64,000 bases of DNA from JAWXBG01 sp044375415. Lineage in GTDB: Bacteria; Bacteroidota; Bacteroidia; Flavobacteriales_D; Sanyastnellaceae. The DNA is taken from NCBI GenBank assembly GCA_044375415.1, contig JBILMS010000002.1, positions 62,001-126,000 on the forward strand, read 5' to 3'. Below, one piece after another: positions 26,134 to 34,998 of this stretch; positions within the stretch are counted from its first letter, which is position 1; every line of letters starts with the position of its first letter. Both the position numbers and the translations under genes were made by a program. The notes below the pieces were generated by a model. It was not told where the DNA came from and did not search any database. It saw only the letters and a program-made list of their open reading frames with translations.

Positions 26134-26418
26134 AAATTGTGGGTCAGGGGGGCTGTAATGCCTACCGGAATTGCAAAAAATGTATTTTCTTTTTTCCATC
26201 ATTCGAATGCTCCGGAATCTAAGGACCACAAATTATCTATTCGCGAAAAAGAAGTTATGGATCTTTTAGTAGATGGACTTTCATACAAAATGATTGCGGA
26301 TAAAATTAATATTGGTTTTGAAACGGTACGAACACACATCAAAAACATATACGACAAACTTCACGTTCATACCATGACGGAAGCCGCCGCCAAGACTATC
26401 AAAGAGGGATTACTTTAA
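26115..26418 (+). pseudogene. Response regulator C-terminal fragment with LuxR HTH
   Basis: An overlapping frame (DLKESLEIVGQG) fits the end of a receiver domain. After a run of six G's (about 26146-26151) the match continues in another frame with AVMPTGIAKNVFSFF, against GAPMTPAIAQRVLLFF of the intact regulator, so an indel in the G-run is likely. The HTH itself is complete (LSIREKEVMDLLVDGLSYKM, ETVRTHIKNIYDKLHVH). A free-standing HTH peptide of 86 residues could still be made from the ATG at 26158. The receiver domain with its phospho-acceptor is gone. Confidence 0.75.
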
Positions 26419-26420
26419 AA

Positions 26421-26446
26421 GAAAAAGGGGACCCGAAGGCCCCCTT
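26421..26446 (-). terminator. Intrinsic terminator of the Cys-rich repeat protein gene
   Basis: Read on the minus strand, AAGGGG and CCCCTT arms enclose GGCCTTCGGG, followed by TTTTTCTTTT. It lies about 26 nt past the stop codon of the minus-strand gene ending at 26473. Confidence 0.65.
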
Positions 26447-26472
26447 AAGTAAACACATCTTAACCAAACGAC

Positions 26473-29400
26473 TCACTCCACAATTACTCGCAAAATAGAG
26501 TCTCCTGAAAGATCACTGATTCGAACCTGGTAAAGACCCGAAGTAAATTCATCGCAATTCACATCTATACGTCCGGCTGAAACATTCATTTGTTGGTTCA
26601 TCACCTGACGTCCGTTCATATCGTAAACAACCACATCACAAGTATAACCTGATACACCGGTAACACTAAACAATTGATTGGCAGGATTGGGGAAAAGCTG
26701 CAAGGATGAGACATTTAGTTCTTCGTCGACACTCACCGTTTCCGAACATGGGCCGCTTAACGGCGAACTCACGAAATATTCCTGCATTCCCATACTCATG
26801 CTTTCAAGTTGCAGTATAACGTCTTCATCACATGGATATGGACCGGATAAATACTGACCTTCAACTTCAATCATCATCATGTCAGATCCATAATCATCAG
26901 AAACAATATACGGAGCACCGTTACCCGTTTCCATCATATTCACCATTACATAATATTGATTGTTCAGCTCGTCCGGCATTATAATCATACCCATAAGTGG
27001 TGGTTCTATGAAGTAGATACACGATCCGTCTTCGTACCAAGCATTCGGGTTATAATTGAGTGCTGATGAATCTGTGCATCCTCCGCAATAAATATTGCAA
27101 CTCAAATCGTCGCAAGTTGCCTCCGGATTGTAGTTGCATGAGTTCGGATCAGTACAACCGGCAATTTCACCATTTGAACTTACAGAAACTGAGTTGTAAT
27201 ATCCTCCGTCAAATGTGGCTGTTGCCACAATATTTCCCTGTGAATCAAAGACAGTAACAGAGGTCAATTCGTTAATCAACGAGTAAATTCCCACATGGAA
27301 ACACTCGTCGGCAGCACAGAAACCATTGTTGTAAGGGTAAATGCCCGAACCATACGAATTATTTCCGTAAACATACCAATATGCATCACCGCTCACACTA
27401 ATCGTATACCAATTCGAATAACAACATGAACCATTGTCTATTGTTGCTGATTCATCAAAATTCGGGGCCGCCGGATCAGTGCAACCATAACAACTGTAAT
27501 CACATAGAGAATAATCTAAGCAAGTAGCATCCGGATTATAATTACATGCGGAAAAATCAGCACATCCTTGTACTTCGTCTCCTCCACTTATTAAACTACC
27601 AAAACCAAAGTAATCGTAATTTCCTTCAGAGAAAGTATCCCCATTTTCATCAAAAATTGTATAAGTTCCTGTTTCAACATCATATGACCATACACCAAAT
27701 TGAAGGCATTCCTGATCTACACAAAACCCATTCTGATCAGGATAATATCCCGATTGATAAGTACCATTATTTATTGAATATACGTACCAATAACCGGGAG
27801 AGCTCAATTCTACTGTATACCAATCATTGTAGCAACAGAATCCGTTGTCAATCGTTGCATCTGCATCGTAGTTCGGAGCAGAAGGGTCTGTACATCCATA
27901 ACAACTATAATCGCACGATGAGTAATCATAACATGTAGCTTCCACATTGAAGTTGCATGCATACATATCCATGCAACCGGATATCGATTCATTCTCAACT
28001 AGCACAAAAACACCTCCCACGTAAGTGTCGTATTCACCCGTTGCTATTTGATTTCCTTCTCCATCATAAACTGAAATAGTAGCGTCCGTATTGGCAAAAT
28101 CATTGGGGTAGAATGTTAAACTAAAACACCCATCGTCCACGCAAAATCCATTAGACTCCGGATAATTACCGCTTCCACCACCACTGCCGTTATTAGAATA
28201 AACATACCAATATCCCGGTTCACTGCACTCAAGGGTAAACCAATTTAAGTAACAGCACGAGCCATTGTCGATCGTAGCGTCTGCGCTGTAGTTCGGAGCA
28301 TTTGGATCTGTGCAACCTTGACAAGAATAATCACACGAATTGAGATCATTGCATGTTGCTTCCGGGTTGAAGTTACAAGAATTGGGATCACTACAACCTA
28401 CCAGAGCATTTAGCTCTATGTATTGGCCTCCATAGAATCCGATCACCGTACCGCTGTATATTGTATTTCCTTCATCATCTACCAATTGCCAGTCAAATGT
28501 CTCTTCTTGGAAACTATAAATATCAAAATAAAAACATCCATCATCAACACAAAAACTGTTCTGTTCAGGATATGTACCATATGCGCCATTCGAATAATAT
28601 GACCAAACGTTCCATTGAAAATCTGCACTTGCAACAATCGTGAGAGTATTTGAACAACAAGTTCCATTATCTATAGTAGCCTCAGGATTGTAGTTATCAG
28701 CTTCCGGATTTGTACATCCGAAACAATCGTAAGTACACAATAGATAATCGTAGCAAGTTGCGTTAGGGTCATAGTTGCAAGCGTAATAATCAGAACAACC
28801 AGCAACAGCATTATAATCAAAATTATCTAAAAGTTCGTTTCCTTCCGAAAAACCGGAATACAATACATCTCCTTCGGCGTTTACTAATTCTATTGCAACA
28901 GATGAAACCTCATCATCTATAAAAACCTGAATTGAATAACATCCCTCAGGTAAGCAAAAGCTGCTACCGGGAAATACGTTCATATAAAATTGTCCATTTG
29001 TTCCCCATATGGATCCATACGCAGAAAAACCTTCATATTCCGGAAATATTGATGTTATCCAGTTAGCAGAATCACAACACGAACCATCATCTATAGTTGC
29101 ATTTGCATTGTAATTGGGAGAATTAGAATCTGTACAACCGTAACACGAATAGTCACACAATCCGAAGTCACAATTTGCGCCCACCACATAATTGCATGCA
29201 CCGGGATCGCTGCAACCGACAATACTGTTTATCCCAAACTCGAAAAAACCTTCAGGATAGTTGAAATCATAAGTACCAACCACAAGTAGTTCCCCATTGA
29301 GATAAACGTTTACACCGGAACCCTCACTACCCCCGGTAAAATAAACCCCATAACATCCATCCGGAGCACAGAATCCATTGCCACCTGATCCAAAAGGATC

Positions 29401-29622
29401 CAAATAAAAAGATACAAGGTTGGAGTAAACGTACACTTCACTCATGGGATCGCTCACCTCAATGGTTACCCAGCTTTCATAGCAGCAAGTGCCATCTTCA
29501 ATAGTGGCATTTGCATCGTAGTTAACTGCATTTATATTCGTGCAACCGGGCTCAAACTGAGACCAAGTCGTGGCGACAGCTAAAAGGAAGACTGTTAAAA
29601 GAGTAAGGGATTTGTGCATCAT
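26473..29622 (-). CDS. Secreted Cys-rich repeat protein with T9SS type A sorting domain
   Basis: This 1049-residue protein has a signal peptide (MMHKSLTLLTVFLLAVATTW). Seven modules of ~130-150 residues follow, each with a paired motif: GCxDxxACNYNPxATC, then YxxCDYSCYGCTDPxAPNYD and ATIDNGSCCY, with a beta-sandwich stretch (YTVELSSPGYWYVYS type) between pairs. The paired Cys residues probably form disulfides and the acidic DGSC segments resemble Ca-binding loops (inference). The C-terminus is a type A T9SS sorting domain (LQLFPNPANQLFSVTGVSG, ending GLYQVRISDLSGD). A role as adhesin or surface-layer-like protein is plausible but unproven. Two adjacent ATG codons make the start uncertain by one residue. 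Confidence 0.87.
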   Translation of the reverse strand: MMHKSLTLLTVFLLAVATTWSQFEPGCTNINAVNYDANATIEDGTCCYESWVTIEVSDPMSEVYVYSNLVSFYLDPFGSGGNGFCAPDGCYGVYFTGGSEGSGVNVYLNGELLVVGTYDFNYPEGFFEFGINSIVGCSDPGACNYVVGANCDFGLCDYSCYGCTDSNSPNYNANATIDDGSCCDSANWITSIFPEYEGFSAYGSIWGTNGQFYMNVFPGSSFCLPEGCYSIQVFIDDEVSSVAIELVNAEGDVLYSGFSEGNELLDNFDYNAVAGCSDYYACNYDPNATCYDYLLCTYDCFGCTNPEADNYNPEATIDNGTCCSNTLTIVASADFQWNVWSYYSNGAYGTYPEQNSFCVDDGCFYFDIYSFQEETFDWQLVDDEGNTIYSGTVIGFYGGQYIELNALVGCSDPNSCNFNPEATCNDLNSCDYSCQGCTDPNAPNYSADATIDNGSCCYLNWFTLECSEPGYWYVYSNNGSGGGSGNYPESNGFCVDDGCFSLTFYPNDFANTDATISVYDGEGNQIATGEYDTYVGGVFVLVENESISGCMDMYACNFNVEATCYDYSSCDYSCYGCTDPSAPNYDADATIDNGFCCYNDWYTVELSSPGYWYVYSINNGTYQSGYYPDQNGFCVDQECLQFGVWSYDVETGTYTIFDENGDTFSEGNYDYFGFGSLISGGDEVQGCADFSACNYNPDATCLDYSLCDYSCYGCTDPAAPNFDESATIDNGSCCYSNWYTISVSGDAYWYVYGNNSYGSGIYPYNNGFCAADECFHVGIYSLINELTSVTVFDSQGNIVATATFDGGYYNSVSVSSNGEIAGCTDPNSCNYNPEATCDDLSCNIYCGGCTDSSALNYNPNAWYEDGSCIYFIEPPLMGMIIMPDELNNQYYVMVNMMETGNGAPYIVSDDYGSDMMMIEVEGQYLSGPYPCDEDVILQLESMSMGMQEYFVSSPLSGPCSETVSVDEELNVSSLQLFPNPANQLFSVTGVSGYTCDVVVYDMNGRQVMNQQMNVSAGRIDVNCDEFTSGLYQVRISDLSGDSILRVIVE

Positions 29623-29850
29623 AATTTTGGGAAGTGAAACGTAAACCTACATACACAGCAGTTGGTTCACCCCCTACCTGTTAAAATTCAAACGTTTAGC
29701 GTATTTCTTGGAATCTCAAGGATTTTGCGTGGATGTTGAACTTGATCGAAACCCGATTTGACAGGCGATTTGAAGACGTTTGGCTTTTCACCCATTCGGG
29801 TGAGTTATTTCCACTTGGTTTCGCGCACTTTTGACCAAAATACTACCGAA

Positions 29851-32800
29851 ATGAAAAATTTCTACTCCTCACTTCTATTGACGTTAGTAATGTGTAATTA
29901 CTCATATGGCCAAAATCTCTGTTTCGATGAAGCCGCCGATGTTAACTACGCGGCTGGCAATGGGCCACAAAGTATCGCATCCGGGGATTTCAACGAAGAT
30001 GGTGATAGAGATGCCGTTGTTGTCAACTACCTTCAAGGCAACTTATCTGTCTACTTCGGAAATGGTGATGGGACTTTCGAAAATCAACTTTCTATCGAAG
30101 GCGGAAGCGCACCAACCGAAGTCGAAGTTGCAGATATAAACAACGACAACAATCTCGACATAATCTGGTGTCAAAATTCTTCGGCTGTCATAATGGTCGC
30201 TAAAGGAAATGGTAATGGCACGTTTCAAAGTGTTGTTGCAAGTGTTGTCGACAATTGGATCACTTCCTACAGACAACAATTTGTCTTGGTGGATATTTCA
30301 GCAGATGGAGATTTAGATGTTGTTGTCAACGATCACGACGGTGATAGAATTGTTGTTTTGATTGGCGATGGAAATGGTTCTTTTTTTGCTAGTCAAAATC
30401 TTCCGACGGGAAATCAACCCCTAGACGTTACCGTGGGCGATTTTAATAGCGATGGTAATCCTGATATAGCATGCGGTTACGCCTATACCGAAAATTTCAT
30501 TACCGTTTTCATGAACAACGGTAGTGGAACTCTCAACAGTGGAACCAATATAACTGTAGGGAACCCATTTTATTTCTACCTCGAAGTGGGTAAATTCGAT
30601 AACGACAATTTCAATGACATTCTGGTTGCCGGTTTGACTGAAGTACACTTCCTATCCGGAAATAACAATGGAACTTTTGATCCATCCATAACTTATGGAA
30701 TGGGAGGTTACGCGTCTGAAATAATCGCCGATGATTTCGATGATAATGGCGAACTCGATATTTTTATTTCCAATGAATCCGGTGGATCCGTCTCTTTTCG
30801 AAGCGGAAACGGCAACGGAACCTTCGGTACACTGACCCCTTCCAGCGCTAAAGGAGAACCCATTGATGCGGCTGCCGCAGATTTTGATAATGATGGCATT
30901 CTCGATATCGTAACTGCCAACTACGGAAACGATAATATCTCTTTCCTCAAAGGTGTAGGCAACGGCAAATTCGGTCCGAATATGTTGAACACTTTTGGAA
31001 CTCCCTACGCTCTGGCATCAGGTGATGTAAACAACGATGGGAACGTTGATATCGCTACCGCAGAATCTTTCCCCGGTGGACTTTCATTTATGATGGGTTT
31101 GGGTGATGGAACTTTCGAAGAAACTATTGCCCTTGTTTCCAATCTTAGCTTCGAGGATGTCGCGATCATGGATCTTAATAACGACAACTTCGATGACATC
31201 ATTGGCATGTACGCCTCAAGTCAACTAGGTGTGCACATCAGTAATGGGAATGGAACCTTCGATCCCGAAGTAATTTACACTGCGGGTTCAGGTGCCGGTG
31301 GAGATCGCGAAATTCACATAGCTGACATTGACAACGATGGAGACAATGACATCCTCGGAGTATATAATCAGGACGACGCCTTCTCGATTCGAAAAAATAA
31401 TGGGAACGGAACCTTTGCAAGTGAAGTAAGCTACGCTACTGCCGACATGCCTTACGATATTACGACAGGCGATTATGATGGAGATGGATATCAAGATGTC
31501 TTTATAGCCCTGTATAACACCAACTCCATCGGCTATTTCGCCAATAATGGAAATGGAACATTCGCAAGCCCTATCAATGTCGGTGCAGGTCTTTCTCCGA
31601 GAAGCGTTGTCACAGGCGACTGGAATAATGACGGTGATCTCGATGTTGCTTGCACAAATAACAATAGCGTTGATATATCAATATTCGTTCAACCGGATGG
31701 TGGCGGTCTTCCCACCCCAACCTCAGTATCCACAGGTGTAAACAGCAGCCCAATGGAAATTACACAAGGTGACGTCAATGGTGATGGTGATACCGATTTG
31801 ATCGTAGCTCTTCCCGGATACAATTCTATTGGAGTCTTATTCGGAAATGGTGATGGTACTTTTCAATCCGCAATTCAATTTCCGGTCGAACAAAGCCCTT
31901 ATGATGCAGTGGTCGCAGATTTCAACAACGACGGTGATTTAGACTTGGGGGCTTCTAACTACGAATCTTATACCGTTTCCGTTATCCTCAACAATTCTTC
32001 CTTCATCAACGCAAATGGTCCTACTACTTTTTGCGAAGGAGAAAACGTTGTACTTACTGCTTCTATCGGAGCCTTTTATCTGTGGTCTAATGGAGCAACT
32101 ACTCAGAGTATTACAGTCTCAGATAGCGGAGAGTACTACTGCGCTATCACCAATCAATCGGGCGATTGCACACTAATAACAGCAACCATAACGGTGACGG
32201 TAAACGACAGTAACATCAATGTAACCATATTTGAAGAAGTTTGGGACAACGCTTGTGAAGGAGCTACTCCCTTCCCACTTGATGGTGGTTCTCCTCAAGG
32301 TGGAACCTATTCCGGTGAAGGTGTAACCAACGGTGTTTTCGATCCATCCACAGGAGCAGGAACGTATGAAATCACCTACACGTACGAAGAACAAGGCGGT
32401 TGTGCTTCGGGAAGTGATGTAGCTGTGCTTACAGTTTACGAATTACCCGAAATCATTTTTACCAGCGAATTCCCAACTACCATTTGCATTGAAGATGGCA
32501 TACAACCACTTAACGGCGTTACGCCCGAAGGAGGAATCTATTCGGGGAATGGAATCACGAATAACAGCATTGACCCCTCCATAAATGGCGAAGGAACAAT
32601 CGGAATTACATACACCTACACAGATGAAAATGGATGCACTGCCAGTGAAGTGGAAGATGTTGTGCTTGATCTATGTCTCTCTGTTGGAGAAAATGCAAGT
32701 TCGACGTGTAAAGCCTATCCTACCCTATTCACAAATAACTTGAACCTACAAATGCAGAATTCAGGATGGGTAAAAATAACAGACTTAGAGGGAAAAATCG

Positions 32801-32916
32801 TTTTCCAGTCTTTCGTTTCTTCGGGTCTAAGTACGATTACCACTTTTGAATGGAGCTCCGGTTCATATATCATTCAGACAAATGATCAGAACATTAGAAT
32901 TCAGAAAATACACTAA
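29851..32916 (+). CDS. FG-GAP/VCBS repeat protein with T9SS type A sorting domain
   Basis: From the ATG this is 1021 residues with signal peptide MKNFYSSLLLTLVMCNYSYG; an upstream TTG at 29758 is rejected. About fourteen FG-GAP/VCBS-type blades carry calcium-binding motifs such as DFNEDGDRD, DVNNDGNVD, DYDGDGYQD and DVNGDGDTD separated by GNGNGTF turns, predicting two seven-bladed propellers or a long array. Ig-like segments follow (NGPTTFCEGENVVLTASIGA; GGTYSGEGVTNGVFDPSTGA), then a short sorting domain starting at CKAYPTLFTNNLNLQM. It is an exported, calcium-stabilised surface protein, possibly adhesive or glycan-binding. A clear terminator follows 26 nt downstream. Confidence 0.88.
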   Translation: MKNFYSSLLLTLVMCNYSYGQNLCFDEAADVNYAAGNGPQSIASGDFNEDGDRDAVVVNYLQGNLSVYFGNGDGTFENQLSIEGGSAPTEVEVADINNDNNLDIIWCQNSSAVIMVAKGNGNGTFQSVVASVVDNWITSYRQQFVLVDISADGDLDVVVNDHDGDRIVVLIGDGNGSFFASQNLPTGNQPLDVTVGDFNSDGNPDIACGYAYTENFITVFMNNGSGTLNSGTNITVGNPFYFYLEVGKFDNDNFNDILVAGLTEVHFLSGNNNGTFDPSITYGMGGYASEIIADDFDDNGELDIFISNESGGSVSFRSGNGNGTFGTLTPSSAKGEPIDAAAADFDNDGILDIVTANYGNDNISFLKGVGNGKFGPNMLNTFGTPYALASGDVNNDGNVDIATAESFPGGLSFMMGLGDGTFEETIALVSNLSFEDVAIMDLNNDNFDDIIGMYASSQLGVHISNGNGTFDPEVIYTAGSGAGGDREIHIADIDNDGDNDILGVYNQDDAFSIRKNNGNGTFASEVSYATADMPYDITTGDYDGDGYQDVFIALYNTNSIGYFANNGNGTFASPINVGAGLSPRSVVTGDWNNDGDLDVACTNNNSVDISIFVQPDGGGLPTPTSVSTGVNSSPMEITQGDVNGDGDTDLIVALPGYNSIGVLFGNGDGTFQSAIQFPVEQSPYDAVVADFNNDGDLDLGASNYESYTVSVILNNSSFINANGPTTFCEGENVVLTASIGAFYLWSNGATTQSITVSDSGEYYCAITNQSGDCTLITATITVTVNDSNINVTIFEEVWDNACEGATPFPLDGGSPQGGTYSGEGVTNGVFDPSTGAGTYEITYTYEEQGGCASGSDVAVLTVYELPEIIFTSEFPTTICIEDGIQPLNGVTPEGGIYSGNGITNNSIDPSINGEGTIGITYTYTDENGCTASEVEDVVLDLCLSVGENASSTCKAYPTLFTNNLNLQMQNSGWVKITDLEGKIVFQSFVSSGLSTITTFEWSSGSYIIQTNDQNIRIQKIH

Positions 32917-32941
32917 ACACTAACATATACTTCCATGAAAG

Positions 32942-32974
32942 ACCCTATCCCAATCGGATAGGGTTTTTCCTTTT
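32942..32974 (+). terminator. Rho-independent terminator after the FG-GAP protein gene
   Basis: A perfect 9-bp stem ACCCTATCC/GGATAGGGT with loop CAATC is followed by TTTTTCCTTTT. It starts 26 nt after the stop codon. Confidence 0.85.
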
Positions 32975-33042
32975 AACACTTTTAAGATTATCGCCGGTAA
33001 ACCTTTCCGTTTCCGTTTTAGTCTTGAAAGAAATATTGACAA

Positions 33043-33909
33043 ATGAAACTATCCCTTCTCTTCGCATGTACCATAAGCATCTTTCAACTATCAGCTCAAG
33101 ATTATGAACCTTTATTAAATGAAGACCATACTTGGAAACAACTCGTCTACGGATGGACAACCTTTGGGCAAGAAATCAAAATTGAGGGAGATACCGCCAT
33201 TGGTGAATTCACATATAAAAAAATATATGCGGCTACCGAGCCCTTGTGGGATGTTTGGTTCTTACACGGAGCATATCGTGAAGATATTGCAGAACAAACA
33301 ATTTACAAATGGAATGGTACTTTCGACGAAATAATTTACAAGTTTTCTGCTGAAGAAGGTGAGACCTTCACCATTTCACCTATGGGTTTTCCAACCGAAA
33401 TGCTCGTTTCCTCCATCGGAACAACTACAGTAAATGGCGACCTAAGAAAAACCATTTCTTTTGAAAACGACTGGTATACAGAAGTGTGGGTCGTAGGTGT
33501 TGGATCTTCCTTGGGAGTACTAAATCCTGCCACGAATTTTCCCGACTTTAATCCTGTGCTCACTTGCTTTTATCTGGGAAATAACCTCGCTTACGATAAT
33601 CCAAATGAAAGTACAGATTGCGATTTGTCCTTAAGTATCGAAACGGCAGGCATCAGCTCCGTAAATGCTTTTCCAAATCCAAGCTCCGGTAAATTTCGTC
33701 TAAGCCTTTACCCTGAATTTAAATCTACATCCTATGAAATCATGGACTCCCAAGGTTCGCTAGTCCAAAGCAGCAGAGCTATCATGGAGGGTGCAGAACT
33801 GGATCTCTCCGGTTTTGCCGACGGCACATATTACCTTAAATTTATAGTTGACCAAAAAACAGTAAAAGTTATACCTTTGGTCAAGCAAACGCAATTCGGT
33901 GAAAAATAA
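33043..33909 (+). CDS. Small secreted protein with T9SS type A sorting domain
   Basis: This 288-residue protein has a signal peptide (MKLSLLFACTISIFQLSAQ), a ~190-residue beta-rich domain of unknown function (DYEPLLNEDHTWKQLVYGW, TIYKWNGTFDEIIYKF) and a C-terminal type A sorting domain (VNAFPNPSSGKFRLSLY to GTYYLKFIVD). The domain type recurs in small Bacteroidota secreted proteins without known activity. Its last codons overlap the start of the following lipoprotein gene by 11 bp, indicating an operon. Confidence 0.8.
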   Translation: MKLSLLFACTISIFQLSAQDYEPLLNEDHTWKQLVYGWTTFGQEIKIEGDTAIGEFTYKKIYAATEPLWDVWFLHGAYREDIAEQTIYKWNGTFDEIIYKFSAEEGETFTISPMGFPTEMLVSSIGTTTVNGDLRKTISFENDWYTEVWVVGVGSSLGVLNPATNFPDFNPVLTCFYLGNNLAYDNPNESTDCDLSLSIETAGISSVNAFPNPSSGKFRLSLYPEFKSTSYEIMDSQGSLVQSSRAIMEGAELDLSGFADGTYYLKFIVDQKTVKVIPLVKQTQFGEK

Positions 33910-34459
33910 ATCTTGGCTTCTTATTTCCTTTTTTTTCCTTGGTGGAATATGCCTGCTGTTGGCGTGCTCATCAAAATCTAATGCAAGTAAATCCAGTTTA
34001 CCGGTTACCATTTTGCTCACTCAAACTGCCGCCTATTGTGGCGGTGCCCAACCTCCTGAAGAATTATTAAATGCACTCGCCACGCCTCAACCATTGGCAG
34101 GAGAAAAAATGTTCATCCGCTCCGGAAATAAAAATAATCCCGGTGAAACGTCTATTATAGAAGTTGTAACCGGCGCAGATGGTAGTGCCTCTTTTTTTCT
34201 CAATGCCGGTGAATACTATGTCGTTTTCGAAAATAAACAAGATAAAACTACGTACGAGGAATATAAAATTAAATACGGTTCAGGCTCCGGGTATTATGAA
34301 CCTATAGATTTGAAATGTCTCGATGAATGGCTCTCAAAACCTGAACTTGTTTTTGTTGTTTCGGATACAATGATAAATCCACTCACTCTAAATGTTTACA
34401 AACCCTGCTCGTGGAATTCTATTCCATGTGCACAATTTACCGGATCCCTACCTCCTTGA
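33899..34459 (+). CDS. Putative lipoprotein
   Basis: This 186-residue protein starts at a GTG that overlaps the end of the upstream gene. That start gives a classical lipoprotein signal: MKNKSWLLISFFFLGGICLL with lipobox LLAC and Cys at about 22. The mature part has YCGGAQPPEELLN, GEKMFIRSGNKN and a small carboxypeptidase-regulatory-like beta domain (ADGSASFFLNAGEYYVVF). Similar lipoproteins of flavobacteria are uncharacterised. It is translationally coupled to the T9SS protein before it, and the gamma-carbonic anhydrase gene follows after 10 bp. Confidence 0.75.
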   Translation: MKNKSWLLISFFFLGGICLLLACSSKSNASKSSLPVTILLTQTAAYCGGAQPPEELLNALATPQPLAGEKMFIRSGNKNNPGETSIIEVVTGADGSASFFLNAGEYYVVFENKQDKTTYEEYKIKYGSGSGYYEPIDLKCLDEWLSKPELVFVVSDTMINPLTLNVYKPCSWNSIPCAQFTGSLPP

Positions 34460-34469
34460 TTTTTGAATT

Positions 34470-34991
34470 ATGCCGCTAATTCTTCCTGTTCGAGATAAAA
34501 GTCCACAATTCGGACACGATTGTTTCATTGCCGAAAATGCTACCATCGTTGGTGATGTAGTGATGGGCAAAGAGTGTTCCGTATGGTTCAATGCAGTTGT
34601 GCGAGGTGATGTGCATAGTATCCGTATGGGTGATCGTGTAAACATTCAGGATCATGCAATCATTCATTGCACCTATCAAAAAGCAAATGTCACCATTGGA
34701 AATCGAGTGAGTATTGGTCATCGTGCCATTGTTCACGGATGCACAATTCACGATGACGTATTAATTGGTATGGGAGCCATTGTGATGGATAATTGTATCA
34801 TCGAGTCAAACTCGATCATTGCTGCGGGAGCTGTTGTACTTGAAGGTACACATGTACTTTCCGGTTCTATTTATGCCGGTATCCCCGCTAAAAAAGTGAA
34901 AGAAGTTTCATCGCAACTTAGCGAAGGCGAAATCGCCAGAATAGCCAACAACTATGTAATGTATTCCTCTTGGTTTAAAACACAAGGATAA
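34470..34991 (+). CDS. Gamma-carbonic anhydrase family hexapeptide protein
   Basis: This 173-residue left-handed beta-helix protein of the YrdA/PaaY type starts MPLILPVRDKSPQFG. Hexapeptide repeats include ATIVGDVVMGKECSVW, NIQDHAIIHCTY and VSIGHRAIVHGCTIHDDVLI, and the His residues in QDH, GHR and VHG match zinc ligands of gamma-class carbonic anhydrases. The C-terminal helix SEGEIARIANNYVMYSSW is typical. It may hydrate CO2 or have lost that activity, as in several YrdA proteins. A GATTTTTG element 4 nt before the ATG may allow separate transcription, although the gene also closely follows the lipoprotein gene. Confidence 0.9.
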   Translation: MPLILPVRDKSPQFGHDCFIAENATIVGDVVMGKECSVWFNAVVRGDVHSIRMGDRVNIQDHAIIHCTYQKANVTIGNRVSIGHRAIVHGCTIHDDVLIGMGAIVMDNCIIESNSIIAAGAVVLEGTHVLSGSIYAGIPAKKVKEVSSQLSEGEIARIANNYVMYSSWFKTQG

Positions 34992-34998
34992 TCTCGTC

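Noticed and set aside
27060..28643. Plus-strand frames inside the Cys-rich repeat gene
   Set aside because: They are antisense translations of repeated modules and lack starts or domains.
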